Assembly: GCA_003971905.1 (NCBI GenBank)
Contig: RSEE01000085.1
Span: 186,001 to 250,000, forward strand
Length of the DNA: 64,000 bases
Origin: Moniliella sp. 'wahieum'
Taxonomy: Eukaryota; Basidiomycota; Moniliellomycetes; Moniliellales; Moniliellaceae
Reading direction: 5' to 3'
Shown here: positions 23,713-35,100 of the stretch, piece by piece
Position numbering within the stretch: the first letter of the stretch is position 1
Layout: each line of letters opens with the position of its first letter
Made by a program: the position numbers and the translations under genes
Notes under the pieces: generated by a model
The model's database searches: none
What the model was told of the DNA's origin: nothing
The model's input: only the letters and a program-made list of their open reading frames with translations

Positions 23713-24830
23713 TGCTGAGTAGTACTCCCACAGTTCGCCACGGACCAACAGGGGGCATTCGCCGCGTTACACACACTCCTTCCTCACCAATCTCACTCTC
23801 ACGCCCGCCATCGGTCTCGGACAACAGAGCCTCGGGCCTTTTGGCCGGCCTCAGGCTTCACCGCCTCACCGGCTCACCACGGTCTCCCCTCCCATGTCAG
23901 CCATGTCAACGTTCTCAACGTTCAACGAACATTCAAATAACCAATCCCGCCCAGCCACCTAGTCACCTACTCACTAGTCCCCCCATTTGTTGTTCAAAAT
24001 GACATCATGACAGGAGCGGGGGCTTGAGATGTGAGAACTGTATAATGTCTGACTTGCTCAACTTCCTCAGATAGAAAACGTCTCCCCTGCGTCGAGACGA
24101 GTAACGAGTATATTCCTGCGAACTCTTCCACAGGGGGAGAGTATCGGAAGTGACTAGTGATGCAAGGAGAAAGGACCCTGTTTTTGGGCTAGCGGTGCCA
24201 CTGTTATCCTCCCGTCGCATCTCAATCAACAATACGCTTAATTGAGCTTTGCGAGCCGTCGCCTGCCGTCGTTCACACGAATATAGCAGAGAAAACCAAA
24301 TCAGGGATTGCGCGATTACGCGATTACGTGCACCTCGGCCTGAGGCCTGACTCACAGGCGCTCAGGGTTAGACGTTAAACGTGTTAAACGTTAGGTTAAT
24401 GCATAATGCGAAATGACGTGGTGCATATGGGCTTGGGACCTGTCGACGGAAAACCGCCAACTAGAGTTGTGGATTCAATTCCAAACGTTCAATAGCAGTA
24501 GCGATGGATGTGTCACGGCCCTCTTAGCTAATCAGGCACACTGTCCTTCGCCGATCCTGTTCTCCTTCCCTCTACCAGTGCATCTTTTGCTTCCCTTGGT
24601 ACTTGGTCTCAAATCTCACTCCATCGCCCGAACCTTGCAGGACATGCAGGATGGGCCAACACAGTACCCAAACAGCCAAACACGCCTCAACGAGTCACTC
24701 AGTCCCCGGGAAGTTACCCAATTGCGTGTGGGACGCAGCCTCCCCGAGGGCCGCACTGAGTTCACCCACTCAGATCTCAGACTGAGTAGGGTATACGAAA
24801 TATACTCAACTGAGTATGTTGGGTGGCCCC

Positions 24831-24856
24831 GGAGACCGGAGACCGGTGACCGGTAA
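24831..24856. repeat. heptad array GA-CCGG
   Basis: AGACCGG, AGACCGG, TGACCGG and TAA follow each other at seven-base spacing. Confidence 0.75.
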
Positions 24857-24982
24857 GGTTAGCGGTTAGTGGGTTAGCGCTATGCTTAGCCTAAGCGGTT
24901 AGCATTCCCTCGCTTTCACGGCACGTCAGGTGCGCGTGATTAGTGGGGACATGGGAGACGGAAACGCTCCAGTCGACATACA

Positions 24983-25006
24983 CCTTCAAGAGCTTCAAGC
25001 TTCAAA
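24983..25006. repeat. heptad array TCA-AGCT, short
   Basis: TCAAGAGCT then TCAAGCT and TCA. Confidence 0.5.
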
Positions 25007-25540
25007 CTTTGCCTTCTCTGCAGTGGCAAACGAGTGTCGATCATCAGTATCTAGTTGACTACTGAAAAGCGCTAGCGGGCTGCTTCGCCAGCGGGGCCGA
25101 CATATGCCGCCACGTGGCGGGGAGTGTTGCTGTGCTGGAGTTGATCGACTCGCACTCGCCCTGTTGTACTAGAGACCGTGCTGGTGGTGGAGGACGAATG
25201 AGGCCGGGGGTGAGACTCCATACATGTCGATCCTTTGCCACGGCAACACTGGCTCTGTGCTGAAATCATTCATCCTGGCGTGCCCACCCTGGCCACCCAG
25301 GCCCGACGCCACTGTAGGTTGCCCCGAAGCGTGGTGTGTGATGATCGATGATCGCCCGATGCAGACGGCCGAAGCTGGAGCTCGGGGTGCTACAGACGCC
25401 TGGCAGCAGGAGGCGGCGGTGCCCGATGATCGACGACTACTAGCTGGCCACGGGACAGTTCTGCGAAAGAACGTCACATGTCCCAACTGATGCTCCGGTG
25501 GATGGTGGCCACCGTTCCATTTGAAATTGAGCATGGAGGA

Positions 25541-25573
25541 CTTGAAGCTTGAAGCTTGAAGCTTGAAGCTTGA
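25541..25573. repeat. heptad array TGA-AGCT
   Basis: Four perfect TGAAGCT units with a closing TGA. The whole array is nearly its own reverse complement apart from the TGA/TCA polarity. Confidence 0.9.
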
Positions 25574-26692
25574 GTTTGACGCCCTGAGCCTCAGGCTGAC
25601 CTGGCTCGACGCACCGCCTAAGACGGCAGCAGGGACGGGTGGGACAGCGAGGGTTGGTGGCGGGGTCTTTCGATCCGCCCAAGTGCCTCCCAGTCATCGA
25701 CTGTATGTGATGCTGATGCACGATGGATGTCGATGATGCAGCGGCAGCATCCAACCATTGTTCTGCGCAGGATTGCGCAGGGGTGTGGGATAGCAGCAGA
25801 GCGACAGGAGGCCCCAGCTCAGCGTGAGCGCTGTGGCTGAGCGCTGATGCTGCGGCCCTGCGATTTGGGCTGGGAGATCTGAGACAAGGTACGCCCAGGG
25901 GACCTTGCCAGATCCAACCGCGCGCGGGCCCGCCGATGTGCGCCGAAACTGGCCAGGCTCGCTGGCTGCTCCCGCGCGGCGTGGGGGGGATGGTTCGGAG
26001 TGGGCTGGCCTGGGCTGGCCACTGGGAAGCATATGTGCGTCAGAGAGGTACGCAGCCGTCCCCTCTTGGCTCGTGGGCGCGTCAGCTGCTGTTGCATAAT
26101 CGCATAATCGGACTTGGGTGGTGGGAGCGTGGGACCTGGCCTCAGACCAGGGCCTCAGCCACAGCGCACGCACCGGCAGGGCCGGCACAGGCCAGCCCAG
26201 GACCGGCCCAGTTGGGCGTTTAGCGCTCCGGCTTAGCGCGTCGTAGGCCAGCGGCGGACCTGCCTGCGCCCGGCTGCGCAGATGTGTGCCCCGCCCAGCG
26301 CTCAGCCGGAGCACACTGCGGGCCTGGGCACACTGCTCGCCTGCCGCCCCCCATGCCGAGGGCGCGGCAGGGGCAAGACGACGCAGGCGCTAGGCACCCG
26401 ATGCCTGAGGCCGGGCGCCTGACCGGTGACCGCGTGGTGGCTGAGCCGAGGTAGACTGGTATGCACGACACCGGCGCCGTGCCTGCGTGTCTGAGCCGCT
26501 GCATCGGGGCAACAGCGTCTGCGTCTGGGGCAGCTGCCCCCAGCACGCCCCAGCGCCCAGAAGCGCAGCCCAGGTGCTCAGCCTGCTCCCCCCAGTCCTG
26601 CGAACCAACGCTTGGCCCACACGCGGCGCCTTATAACCCGCCCTCCCTCTGCCCCGCTCGCCTGCAGCCCATCCACCCCCCCCACCCCCGCC

Positions 26693-27687
26693 ATGCAGCT
26701 GCGCGCGCTTCTCTCTACCCTCCGCTGCACCGCCGCTGCCGTCCCCGCGTTGGCCCAGGACAGTACAACGGCCGGTACCAGGACCCCGGCAGCCTCCCTG
26801 CCAAGGTCGACTCCTCGGGCGGCCAGTTTGGCTGGAACGACTGCACCCAGCGCTACGGTGCCTCCACCCCTAACGGCCACGCCAGAACGCATACATCAAC
26901 AGTGCGTCCTCTTCTCTCACCAGCACCCTCCGCATCTCGCTAACCCCCCTTTCCTTTCCCCAGTGTCCTTGACTTCTGCATCTGGGCCCCGCACAAGGCC
27001 TTCGACGGCGAGAAGGGCACGATTGGTAGCCAAGAGGCAGCCTCATCAGCTACTGCACCAAGGTTCGTACCTGCTCACCCTCTCTCCCCATGCTTCCAAG
27101 CCACCACGGTGCAAGGGGTGTCCGTACTGACTTGCTTTCCTTACTTTTCCCCAGTCGGGCTACGGTACGCGTCTCATCCCTGACGGTACCATCCACGGCG
27201 CCCACTTCCTCCAGACGCCCGACTTTGTCCAGGTGACCGGCCACGGTGACTTCACCAAGGTCAACCTTCAACGTGGTGACGAGGGTGGTGAGCTCGACCC
27301 TCACGGCGCCACTGGTTCGGGCAACCCCGTTGGTGGCCTGGTCTTTAGCCGCACCCGCACGGGCAACTGGGAGCGTCTTCCCGAGTGGCAGTCCTTCATC
27401 TCGGACACCGAGTATGCTTCCGCGCCTGCTTTGGCGAGTCGGGCAATGCGCGTCGCTGGTGCCCGCACATTTACGACGAGATGGGATGCTACTGGAACGA
27501 GCCCGCCGCGTACGGCAACTACTTTGAACAATGCGACGGTGAGTCGGGCCACCCGCCTGGCGTGTACGGCGGCAGCACCTGGTACCAGGGTGTCAACCCC
27601 ACCCCGTCTGCCCAGCCCGCCGGCTCGAGCTCCAACTGCCGGGCCCATGCGTCGGTCACCAACGGCCCGGCTATCAAGACGCCCTAA
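26693..27687 (+). CDS. secreted MAG-like protein ('macrofage activating glycoprotein' family)
   Basis: A basidiomycete family of secreted proteins with unknown biochemical role. The ATG at 26693 opens an alanine-rich signal peptide ending near PALAQ. Family text follows: QFGWNDCTQRYG, LDFCIWAPHKAFDGEKGTIG, GYGTRLIPDGTIHGAHFLQT, GGELDPHGATGSGNPVGGLV, CPHIYDEMGCYWNEPAAYG, FEQCDGESGHPPGVYGGSTW and the closing PAGSSSNC. Spaced cysteines suggest disulfides. Introns are seen at 26902-26963 and 27063-27154. About 280 residues. One-base frame changes lie near 26757 (directly after the signal peptide), 26885, 27040, 27270 and 27418. The upstream 2 kb is dense in heptad arrays. Confidence 0.85.
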
Positions 27688-28449
27688 ACGGTTGACCTGA
27701 GGATAGGACCATTGCACACTCTTGAATGGACCATTCTATTCTACATTTCCCTCTTTCCCCCTTTTCCCCCTCGTTGGTAGAGTGGTTTCGCCCTCTTCCG
27801 CCCACTTTTTTGCTTTCACTTGTCATGCTGCACCTAGTTCGTTGGTCTTTGGAAATCTTGATTCATCCTCCCACCCGTGACCTTCTTACCGTCTGATAAA
27901 AATTTACCTCCCCTCCCCCTCCCCCTCCATTATCTACTGCTTTATTGGTGATGAAAACGTGTGTGGAGCCGATGGGCTCTGAGTGAAGCGAACTGTGCGG
28001 AGGCACCCCCTTCGCAACTGAAAATGCTTGCAATTTTGTCGCCGACAGACCCCACAATGTACGTTGACCACGTTGACTGTGCTCTTATTAAATGAAGATG
28101 CTGCCTTATTCCATTCTTCTACTTCTGTCTGTTGTGTTCGCAGAAGCTCAGCTGCCATTACAGTAGTACTACAGGGAGGGGAAAGGAATTTCAGGGAACA
28201 AACAGGTGTAGTTCTCAGGCGGGCCCACATCTCGGTCCTTTGAGGTCGCGACGAAATAAGCAACCCTGGAAAAACCCTAGCACGCCCCACCTCTTTTCTT
28301 GCACGGGGTGACAGGGCGTGACATGTGACACATTCGGATGCATGTGATGTGCATGTTGCAACGTCGAAAAACGATAACCAGCTGCCTCGTCCTCATCACA
28401 CGACATCCTCCACTCCACCACCCTTCTGGCCCCGATCCCCGTCCCCGCC
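27688..28449. other. intergenic, no gene seen
   Basis: The first 200 bases are T/C-rich and suit the 3' untranslated region of the MAG-like gene. The remainder is the promoter of the cytosine deaminase gene. Confidence 0.5.
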
Positions 28450-29069
28450 ATGCTGACCGGCACCGATGTGATCAAGACGCCTCCTACTGCCACACCCAGC
28501 GCGGCGGATGTGGCTGGGCTGAAGCATGCGATCCAAGCTGCTGCCACTGGCTTTGCCCAGGGCGGGGTACCGATTGGCGCTGCGCTGGTCGCTCAGGACG
28601 GCAGCGTGATTGGCGTGGGATGCAACCAACGCGTGCAAAAGGGCAGCGCCATCTTGCATGGCGAAACCGATTGTCTCGAAAACATTGGCGTACGTCTCTT
28701 TTGTGCTCACTTTGCCCCTCTTTGGGTCTATCGGCTACCCCTGTTGCTTGCTAGTGCTAGTGATCCTGACTCGCCCCGGGACGCCCTTTTGGGGTACATG
28801 TGAAGCGCAAACCGGCTAGCGTTTATAAGAACGCCACCATGTACACTACCCTCTCCCCTTGCTCCATGTGTACGGGGGCAATGCTGCTGTATGGGATCAA
28901 GCGGGTCGTGGTAGGGGAGAACGATACGTTTCTCGGCGCCGAGGGTACTCTTGTTCGTCACGGGGTCGAGGTGGTTAACCTCAACAACGAGCAGTGCAAG
29001 GACCTGATGAAAAAGTTCATCCAAGCTCACCCAGATATTTGGAATGAGGACATTGGAGAGGAGGAGTAA
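28450..29069 (+). CDS. FCY1: cytosine deaminase
   Basis: This enzyme deaminates cytosine to uracil in pyrimidine salvage and is a cytosolic zinc enzyme. The protein of 167 residues, close to the yeast enzyme, carries HGETDCLEN with the zinc histidine and catalytic glutamate, and LSPCSMCTGAMLLYGI with the two zinc cysteines. It ends with the family's acidic DIWNEDIGEEE. The start ATG at 28450 follows a CCGCC context. One intron (28690-28805, donor GTACGT) separates residues 80 and 81; the acceptor after GTGAAG restores the frame exactly and yields the expected text RKPASVYKNATMYTT. This gene is free of frame errors. Confidence 0.93.
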
Positions 29070-29442
29070 GTGTAACATGGGGCCCTCCATCGGATTACAT
29101 GGTGCCTGTTCCTTGCCTCGTTGCCTCGTTGTCTTTTTGCCTCTTTGCCTCATTGCCTCTTTGCGTCTTGATAAGGGTGGCGCTGGAGAGACCTATCCTT
29201 CTGCCAAGCAGATGTCCAATTGAGACTGCTGTGAGCTTGCAGTGCGTTGCTGGCATCCTTTCTGGGTTAGCATATTGTTACCTGAAATGCCCAACTTGGG
29301 ATCGAGTTAGGAGAGCGCCTGCCGATCGGCTAGGCAGTCCCTCTAGATAGGGAAAGGAGACTGAAGATAATGGAGCAAGTCACACCGATCGCAAGGTGGA
29401 TGTCCATATCAGATGGCAGGCTCATCCAGTTAAAAGCGAAGT
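29070..29442. other. intergenic, no gene seen
   Basis: 3' side of FCY1. It holds a run of GCCTC/TTGCCTC repeats at about 29115-29165 and no recognised gene. Confidence 0.45.
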
Positions 29443-29448
29443 AAAAAA
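29443..29448 (-). terminator. Pol III terminator of tRNA-Arg
   Basis: T6 on the minus strand, 20 bases past the 3' end of the tRNA. Confidence 0.7.
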
Positions 29449-29468
29449 GAAGGACGCCCATGTCGGGT

Positions 29469-29549
29469 CGAACGACGCAGGGGTCGAACCTGCAACCTCC
29501 TGATTACAACCAGTCGTAGTCAGACGCGCTACCATTGCGCCAGCCGTCC
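29469..29549 (-). tRNA. tRNA-Arg(ACG) with a 9-nt intron
   Basis: The minus strand folds as a tRNA. The seven-base acceptor stem GGACGGC pairs with GTCGTTC, the D stem is GCGC/GCGC, the anticodon stem TCTGA pairs with TCAGG, and the T arm is GCAGG-TTCGACC-CCTGC. Between the anticodon-stem strands are 16 bases instead of 7. Placing the intron after position 37, the standard eukaryotic site, gives anticodon ACG (read as ICG) and a 9-base intron at 29505-29513. The text around the anticodon (GTCTGACTACGA, ATCAG) matches the fungal tRNA-Arg(ACG) pattern I know. A T6 terminator lies downstream. Confidence 0.9.
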
Positions 29550-29826
29550 TTGTGCTTCAGAATTCCTTGTGCAATAACACAAAATTCCGCCAGGCTCCAA
29601 TTCCAACTTAGGGGTGCATCCACTCCAAGTGGGCTCAGACTGAGCAACTGAGCGAGCACTCTGTTGAGCGCGCTCAGGCTGAGCCCCGCTCGGCTATACT
29701 TAGCTCCTGACAGACCGGACGCTTTCAACACGAAAACGCTAACACCGAAATGTAAATGTGGGCGCCGCCCATGCTCAGGCCTCATGCTGAAAACCCCACC
29801 TCCACACCACCAACCAATCAGGCACT
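29550..29826. other. intergenic between divergent tRNA-Arg and the MAPR gene
   Basis: Contains a TGAGC-rich stretch (29636-29690) related to the TGA-GCGC arrays elsewhere. No gene seen. Confidence 0.45.
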
Positions 29827-30333
29827 ATGCTCGAGCCGCAGACCAAGCCCACGCAGTAAGCTGCGATGCCTCCTCGATTCATCCTTGGCTTGCTCATCCT
29901 GCTCTCACTGACGTGCTCACCTCTGTGTCCCCAGCCCGCCGAAGGACGATCCCATCTCAGTCGCTGAGTTGGCCAAGTACAATGGTGCCGACCCCAACTT
30001 GCCAGTGTATGTGGCAATCAAGGGGCTGGTCTTTGATGTGTCACCGCGCCGGGAGATGTACGCGGCAGGCAAAGGGTACAGTGTGTTTGCAGGCAAGGAC
30101 GCCAGTGCTGCACTCGGCAAGTCGTCGCTCAACCCTGATGACGCCATTGCGGACTATTCGGCCCTTACAGAAAAGGAGATGAAGGTCCTGAACGACTGGC
30201 TGGCCTACTACACCAAGGTATGTATCTGTTCTTTAATTGGACTCAACCTTCTTGGACGACGGAGACTGACGATGGAACGCCATGCCATGGTGTCCGATAG
30301 CGGTACAACATTGTCGGCAAGGTGGTCGCATGA
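29827..30333 (+). CDS. DAP1: Dap1/MAPR cytochrome b5-like haem protein
   Basis: Membrane-associated progesterone receptor family proteins bind haem and support cytochrome P450 steps in sterol synthesis. The cytochrome b5-like fold is visible: SVAELAKYNGADPNLPVYV, IKGLVFDVSP, MYAAGKGYSVFAGKDAS and the closing LNDWLAYYTKRYNIVGKVV. The FAGKDAS motif and the tyrosine before it correspond to the haem-binding region of Dap1. Three exons fit exactly: 29827-29855, 29935-30217 and 30301-30333, giving 114 residues and no frame error. There is no N-terminal membrane helix, unlike animal PGRMC1. Splice sites are GTAAGC...CCCAG and GTATGT...GATAG. Confidence 0.9.
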
Positions 30334-30783
30334 TCAACTGGACTCCTCGTTATGCATCAACTGGGTCTCTCGCCCGAACAAAGTCTTGTCGCGTTGGGAC
30401 ATAAGCTCTCTACATGTCAGATCCTCCTTCCACCTTCTAGCGACTGCAATGTAGATTTTCTTTTTGCGTTATCCAAATCACATCCATCCTGCTCACAACG
30501 TTGCAGGTTCAGTGGATATTACCCACTGTATATAGTCCTGCAAGAACGATACGCTTGCATGGGGAAAGGGAGGGAGACAAAAAATGAAGAGGGAAAACGG
30601 TCCACCCGAACGTGAGAGACATGAGAAGCTAGCCCTTAGCTATCCAAAATCCAGCCAGGAAGCCCCCCTCCGAAAGAGTTGAAGCGTTGTATACAATTCC
30701 AGCATAGAAGAGTGGGTGGGTTATCTTAAGAGTGTGTAATACCTCGCATCGACATTGCAAGCCCTTTCACAGCCAATGTAGCC
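30334..30783. other. intergenic, no gene seen
   Basis: 3' side of the MAPR gene and downstream flank of tRNA-Ile. Confidence 0.45.
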
Positions 30784-30790
30784 AAAAAAA
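30784..30790 (-). terminator. Pol III terminator of tRNA-Ile
   Basis: T7 on the minus strand, 23 bases past the tRNA 3' end. Confidence 0.7.
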
Positions 30791-30813
30791 GAAATCCAGA
30801 CTAAGGGGCAAAA

Positions 30814-30920
30814 TTTCCCCGCCGAGGCTCGAACTCGGAACCGTGAAGTACACCGCCTATCCAGCTTTTGAATACAGCATGATATAAGCATCAAACTCTA
30901 ACCAATTGAGCTACGGGGAA
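30814..30920 (-). tRNA. tRNA-Ile(UAU) with a 33-nt intron
   Basis: Acceptor stem TTCCCCG pairs fully with CGGGGAA. The D arm is GCTC...GAGT and the T arm is CCGAG-TTCGAGC-CTCGG. The anticodon loop begins CT-TAT-A, giving anticodon UAU. An intron at 30850-30882 after position 37 restores a 74-base tRNA. The anticodon stem then has one T-T mismatch (TGATG against CTTCA), so the exact 3' splice point or a sequencing error remains open. tRNA-Ile(UAU) genes with introns are usual in fungi. Confidence 0.8.
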
Positions 30921-32101
30921 GTTTCGTAATCAACGACCATTCCAAAATTGATATAGTGCAACCAATTTAAATGCCGCATTATAATTTTCACGCTACACCT
31001 GCCGCTGACACTAGTGCACTATAGCCTATGCCCTACCGAGCACTGGAAAAAGAGCATCATGCGGGAGTGAATACAAACGAAATGCGAGAGAGCGAACGCT
31101 CTTTTTCCTGGATTGATCCCGGCATTTGGCAAAACAACCGAATGCTGCTTCGCTCATCTCCTCTACTTAGCCGAAGAGAGCAAATCGCTTGTGACTGAGA
31201 TGTCTCTTTGGGGGCAAGACATGGTGGAGCCCCGGACGGAATGGTTCTCCACAGTGGTGGCTTTCAACTACGTCTCTATCTGCGCTCCTTTCAGTGGCTT
31301 TCCTTTTTCCCCACGTACTACCAGTGTTCTTTTCCAAAAAAACATACGCAGTTGCGACTCATATATCAAGTGTGGGTCAGCGGGTCAAGAGTTTGGGCTA
31401 CTGAAACTGTCCTTCCTCTGTCCCTCTGCAGTCGATTCGGGTCAACATATCCAATATCAAAAGGGCGGATACAACCGCTTCTTCACACATTCTTTCGAGG
31501 CTCCGGAGACAATCAAAAAAGGGGAGGATGGACGAACAACGCTTCTGCGCGGGTAAGACGAAACCCCCAAATACGAAAACGAAACTAGTGGTTCCAAAAG
31601 TGCAATGACAAAAGCGCAAGAACATGAAGGAAAAGCAACCGCCAGCAGTAGCAGCAGAGGCAAACTGAGTGGCAAGTGGATAAAAGAAACCAATGAAAAG
31701 CACAAAACGTAGAAACGCCATAAGCTCTGTACCGCCAACCAGAACGGGAGTAGCGTAGTGGGGCAGGGTACGGGACAAAGCAAAGAGAGAGACGAAAAAA
31801 ATCCAACAATATACTAGGTCGAACAGTAGACCAAGCACCAAGTGTCTGTGGCCAACTCATTTGCCCCCCAGCAAGGGCCAGCAAAGGTATGGGGGGAGCA
31901 TCGTCTTCACGTCGGTATGTTGGCAAGGCAAAGGAGAACGAAAGCGAACATGGCAAGCATAGCGCGGGTGATGTGGATGTGGGGTTCGGGGCATAGAACT
32001 TCATGGTAGGCTGTGTGTGTTTGAGGGGGGAGGGGCAGTGCGCCAGGAGAGCGCAAAGGTCTTCCCTCCTTGCCAAAGGAGAAAAAGGAGGGGGGTGGAG
32101 A
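30921..32101. other. intergenic, no gene seen
   Basis: Less GC-rich than coding DNA. It probably includes the 3' untranslated region of the minus-strand kinase gene (about 31.5-32.1 kb) and the tRNA-Ile promoter flank. Open frames here show no conserved text. Confidence 0.45.
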
Positions 32102-35100
32102 TTATGCGGCCGCCGGCTCCAACGTCCACTGTTGTCGAAGAGAGAGATGGAGGGATTTGAGCGTTGCATGCGATCCACGCTCATGCTGGAGGCGGATGCA
32201 GACCAACGCGCCCGATGGACCTGCCTCACTCCCAGCTCCCTCGTCTAGAGGCGACCCATTGGCACTCCCACTTAGCGGCACCAGTTCGGCGCGGAATCGG
32301 ACGGCCTTGCGAGCACGGGATACCGTCCCCTTGAGCACAACCGATCCAGGACGGGGCGCACCCGCACTCGCCTCTGTGACCGAGCACATTTGGGATAGGT
32401 GCGCCATCAAGGTTTGCTTGGTTTGCAAAAGGGGCGCCGAGGAGTAGAGTGTGTAAGCCGAGGGTTTCCAGTTAAAGATGCTGCCGAACCAGGAAGCCTG
32501 GCGGGGGCTCTGTATGCTCTTGCTGTCCGTCCCTGGTGTGTGGGGCACAGCCGAAGAAGGGGGCAGAATCGTCCTTGTCCTTGTAGCCAGGAATGCGAAG
32601 GGCCAAGCCAGGGTTGCGTTGTTGCAACCGGGTCAGGCTTGGCTTCTTCTTTGGCTTGGACAGCGGCACCGTCGGCCCTGCTTTGACACTGGGTGGTCGA
32701 CTAGCCGAGAGCGCAACAGGCGGAGGGAGAGCGCTGGCAGCCGAGGGGGGGCGAGACTGCATCCGTGAGCCGGGGCGGCTGGCCGGCGGCGCAGGCTGAG
32801 GGTCGAGGCCCAGAACGTTCGTGGGCGTGTCCTTACCGGTAGTCCGGCCAAGGGAACCACCCATGCCAATGCTGGTAGGACCCGCCGCATTCGAACCCAT
32901 GCTGGTCATCAAAGCATTCGCATTCGGAGTGGTGGCCATCTCGAGTGCAGGACTGGCTAACGCAGGACTGGCCACGGTGGGGCTGCCTACAAAGTTGGCA
33001 CTTGAACGACCCATCACGCTGCGCGACGACATGCGTGTCGGACCGACTGAGGTGTTGGTTAAGACCTGCGATCCTAAAGTGGGGCTCTGGCTCGTACGAG
33101 ACGACAGGGACAGCTCGGGTGCAGAAACCTTGTGCATCGGGGCAGGGATGCGGCGCATGTGCGACTCGGTCAATGCCTTCGGGTCTCTGCCCAGTCCATT
33201 CGACTTGAACCCCATTTCAGGGTTGGGGGTGAGGCCAAGCGGAGAGATGGGTGTGAGACCAGGGGTGATGGGGCTGTAGGGACTGTTGGTAGCACTGCGG
33301 ATGCTCAGGGCAGAAGGGGCGATGGAAGACGGGGCGTTGGGCAGATAGCTCGGTTCCAAGGCGCCCAGCGCACTTGCCCTGCCCTCGACCAGGGCCGTTA
33401 CAGTTTCGCTTGGTCGACGCAAGGCGGGGGAATGAGCAGGCCGAACTGAAGCCCGGGCACCAAAGGGGAAGGAGCCTGTATTCGTCGACTCATCCATATG
33501 CTCTTGCTCCAATTCGTCCTCATCCGCATCTTGGAAGCGATCGCTTCGCGGTGTGAAACCACCCGAACGACCATGACTGGTAGCGTTACTCAACGACGCC
33601 CGCCGGCTCGAACTAGGTGGATTCACCCCATAGTATGCGACATTGGAGGAGATCGGCAAGTTCCCAGTAATCGGAGAAGAGACAGTTGATGGCTTAGTCT
33701 TTGGGCTGGGCGGGCTGTCGTAGACGGGTGAAGCCACTTGTTGAGGCGGGGCAGCTCTGGGGGCCAACGGTGCACCGCTGTGCAAGCCACTACTGCTTAG
33801 TCCCGAGGCTGAGTGCCAACCCTGGTTTTTTGCCGTCTCGACCCTGGTTTGAAGCCGATTCGTCCGCTCGGAATCGCCCCCCTCTGCACGGATCAGAGCC
33901 AGCTCTGCGGCCACTTCTTGGAAGAAGCGTTGCACCGCTGCATGGTCCCCCACGTCGGGGACCGAAGGCGCGGGGTTAGGGGCATGCGGTACCGCCGGGC
34001 GTAGGAATGAGGGGGGTGGCTTGGGCGGTCTTCTCTTGCATCAAGGTGGAAGGGATAGGCGCACGGCTAGCCAAGGGACGGGTAATAGGCGTGTCAAGGG
34101 ACGAACGATGAACCGAAAGAGGGCGGTCCATCATGGAACCTGGACCAGCACTGGAGAAGTTGGATCGGTACGTGGCTGAGGGGAGAGAGCGGTGCGGTGC
34201 GGTAATGGGTGTACTTCGTTGAGGGTCGAGGTATGCTGCTGACGAAGGTGCAGCGGGTGGGGATGCGGCGACCGAAGAGGCCGTCCGTGGATTTGACGGG
34301 TGTAGGCTTGCAGCGATGCTAATGCGTCCGCAGCCACATCGGCCCCTTGAGGAGTCATACCATAGGTAAGCGGGGCCACCATACCACTAGGAGTTGCACC
34401 GGCCGCCGCCTTGTTCGTGGAATCGGGCGGTGGGGGGGCGAGAGGGCTTGTGTCTGGCAAGGAGACAGTCGTGTCAAAAGTCGATGCGGTAGGTGCCTTG
34501 GAATTGTAGGTCCAGTCCCGGATGATGACAGATCGGGTGCCGGGGCGCCAGCTGAGCCATTGGATGAAGCGCTAACAAGGTCTTCGCCATCATCATCGTC
34601 TTCTCTTCTTCGGCCGCAAGTTGATCCTTGAGCAAAAGACGATAGAAGCGCTTGGGCTGGGTGTCTTCGAGCGAGCATAACTCGGCTTTGAGTTCTCTTT
34701 GCTGTAACCTTGAAAGAGATAAGTGAGGCCACGGAAGATGTCGTCCTCCTCCCAGAGAGGGAGGAAAGTCGATGGGGCCGTGGTCGGCCACCAATTGGTA
34801 CAGGGTTGATGGAAGATAGGCGCCCATAATTGGTAAACCAAGGATGGTGAAAGATCTCCATCATAGTGTACCGCTTGCGCGGGTCGACAACAAGCATACG
34901 ACGAATCAAGTCTTTAGCAGCTTCATCGCGAGGGTGGCGCGGCAATTCGAAATGCCCGTCTTGACCTTTTGCATAAGGGACACTCATACTGGGGTCGTCA
35001 AATGGCAAGCGACCATAGAGAAGGGCGAAGAGAATGATACCGCAGGACCAGATGTCGGTAGCTGTACCCACATACCGCTTGCCGCTGACAATCTCGGGCG

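Larger units (their letters stand above)
21928..26692. other. longest gene-poor region
   Basis: 22.15-22.95 kb is C/T-rich and may be an untranslated leader or tail. 23.0-24.4 kb is mixed without conserved text. 24.3-26.6 kb carries many TGA/TCA heptads (23668, 24340, 24831, 24983, 25541, 26418). 26.0-26.6 kb is very GC-rich and leads into the MAG-like promoter. I find no tRNA and no recognisable protein. Confidence 0.5.

Noticed and set aside
25694-26314. Minus-strand frame of about 206 codons in GC-rich DNA
   Set aside because: No conserved text, overlaps repeats, and stop codons are rare at this GC content.
31585-32229. Minus-strand frame downstream of the kinase stop
   Set aside because: Hydrophobic low-complexity text typical of T-rich 3' untranslated sequence.
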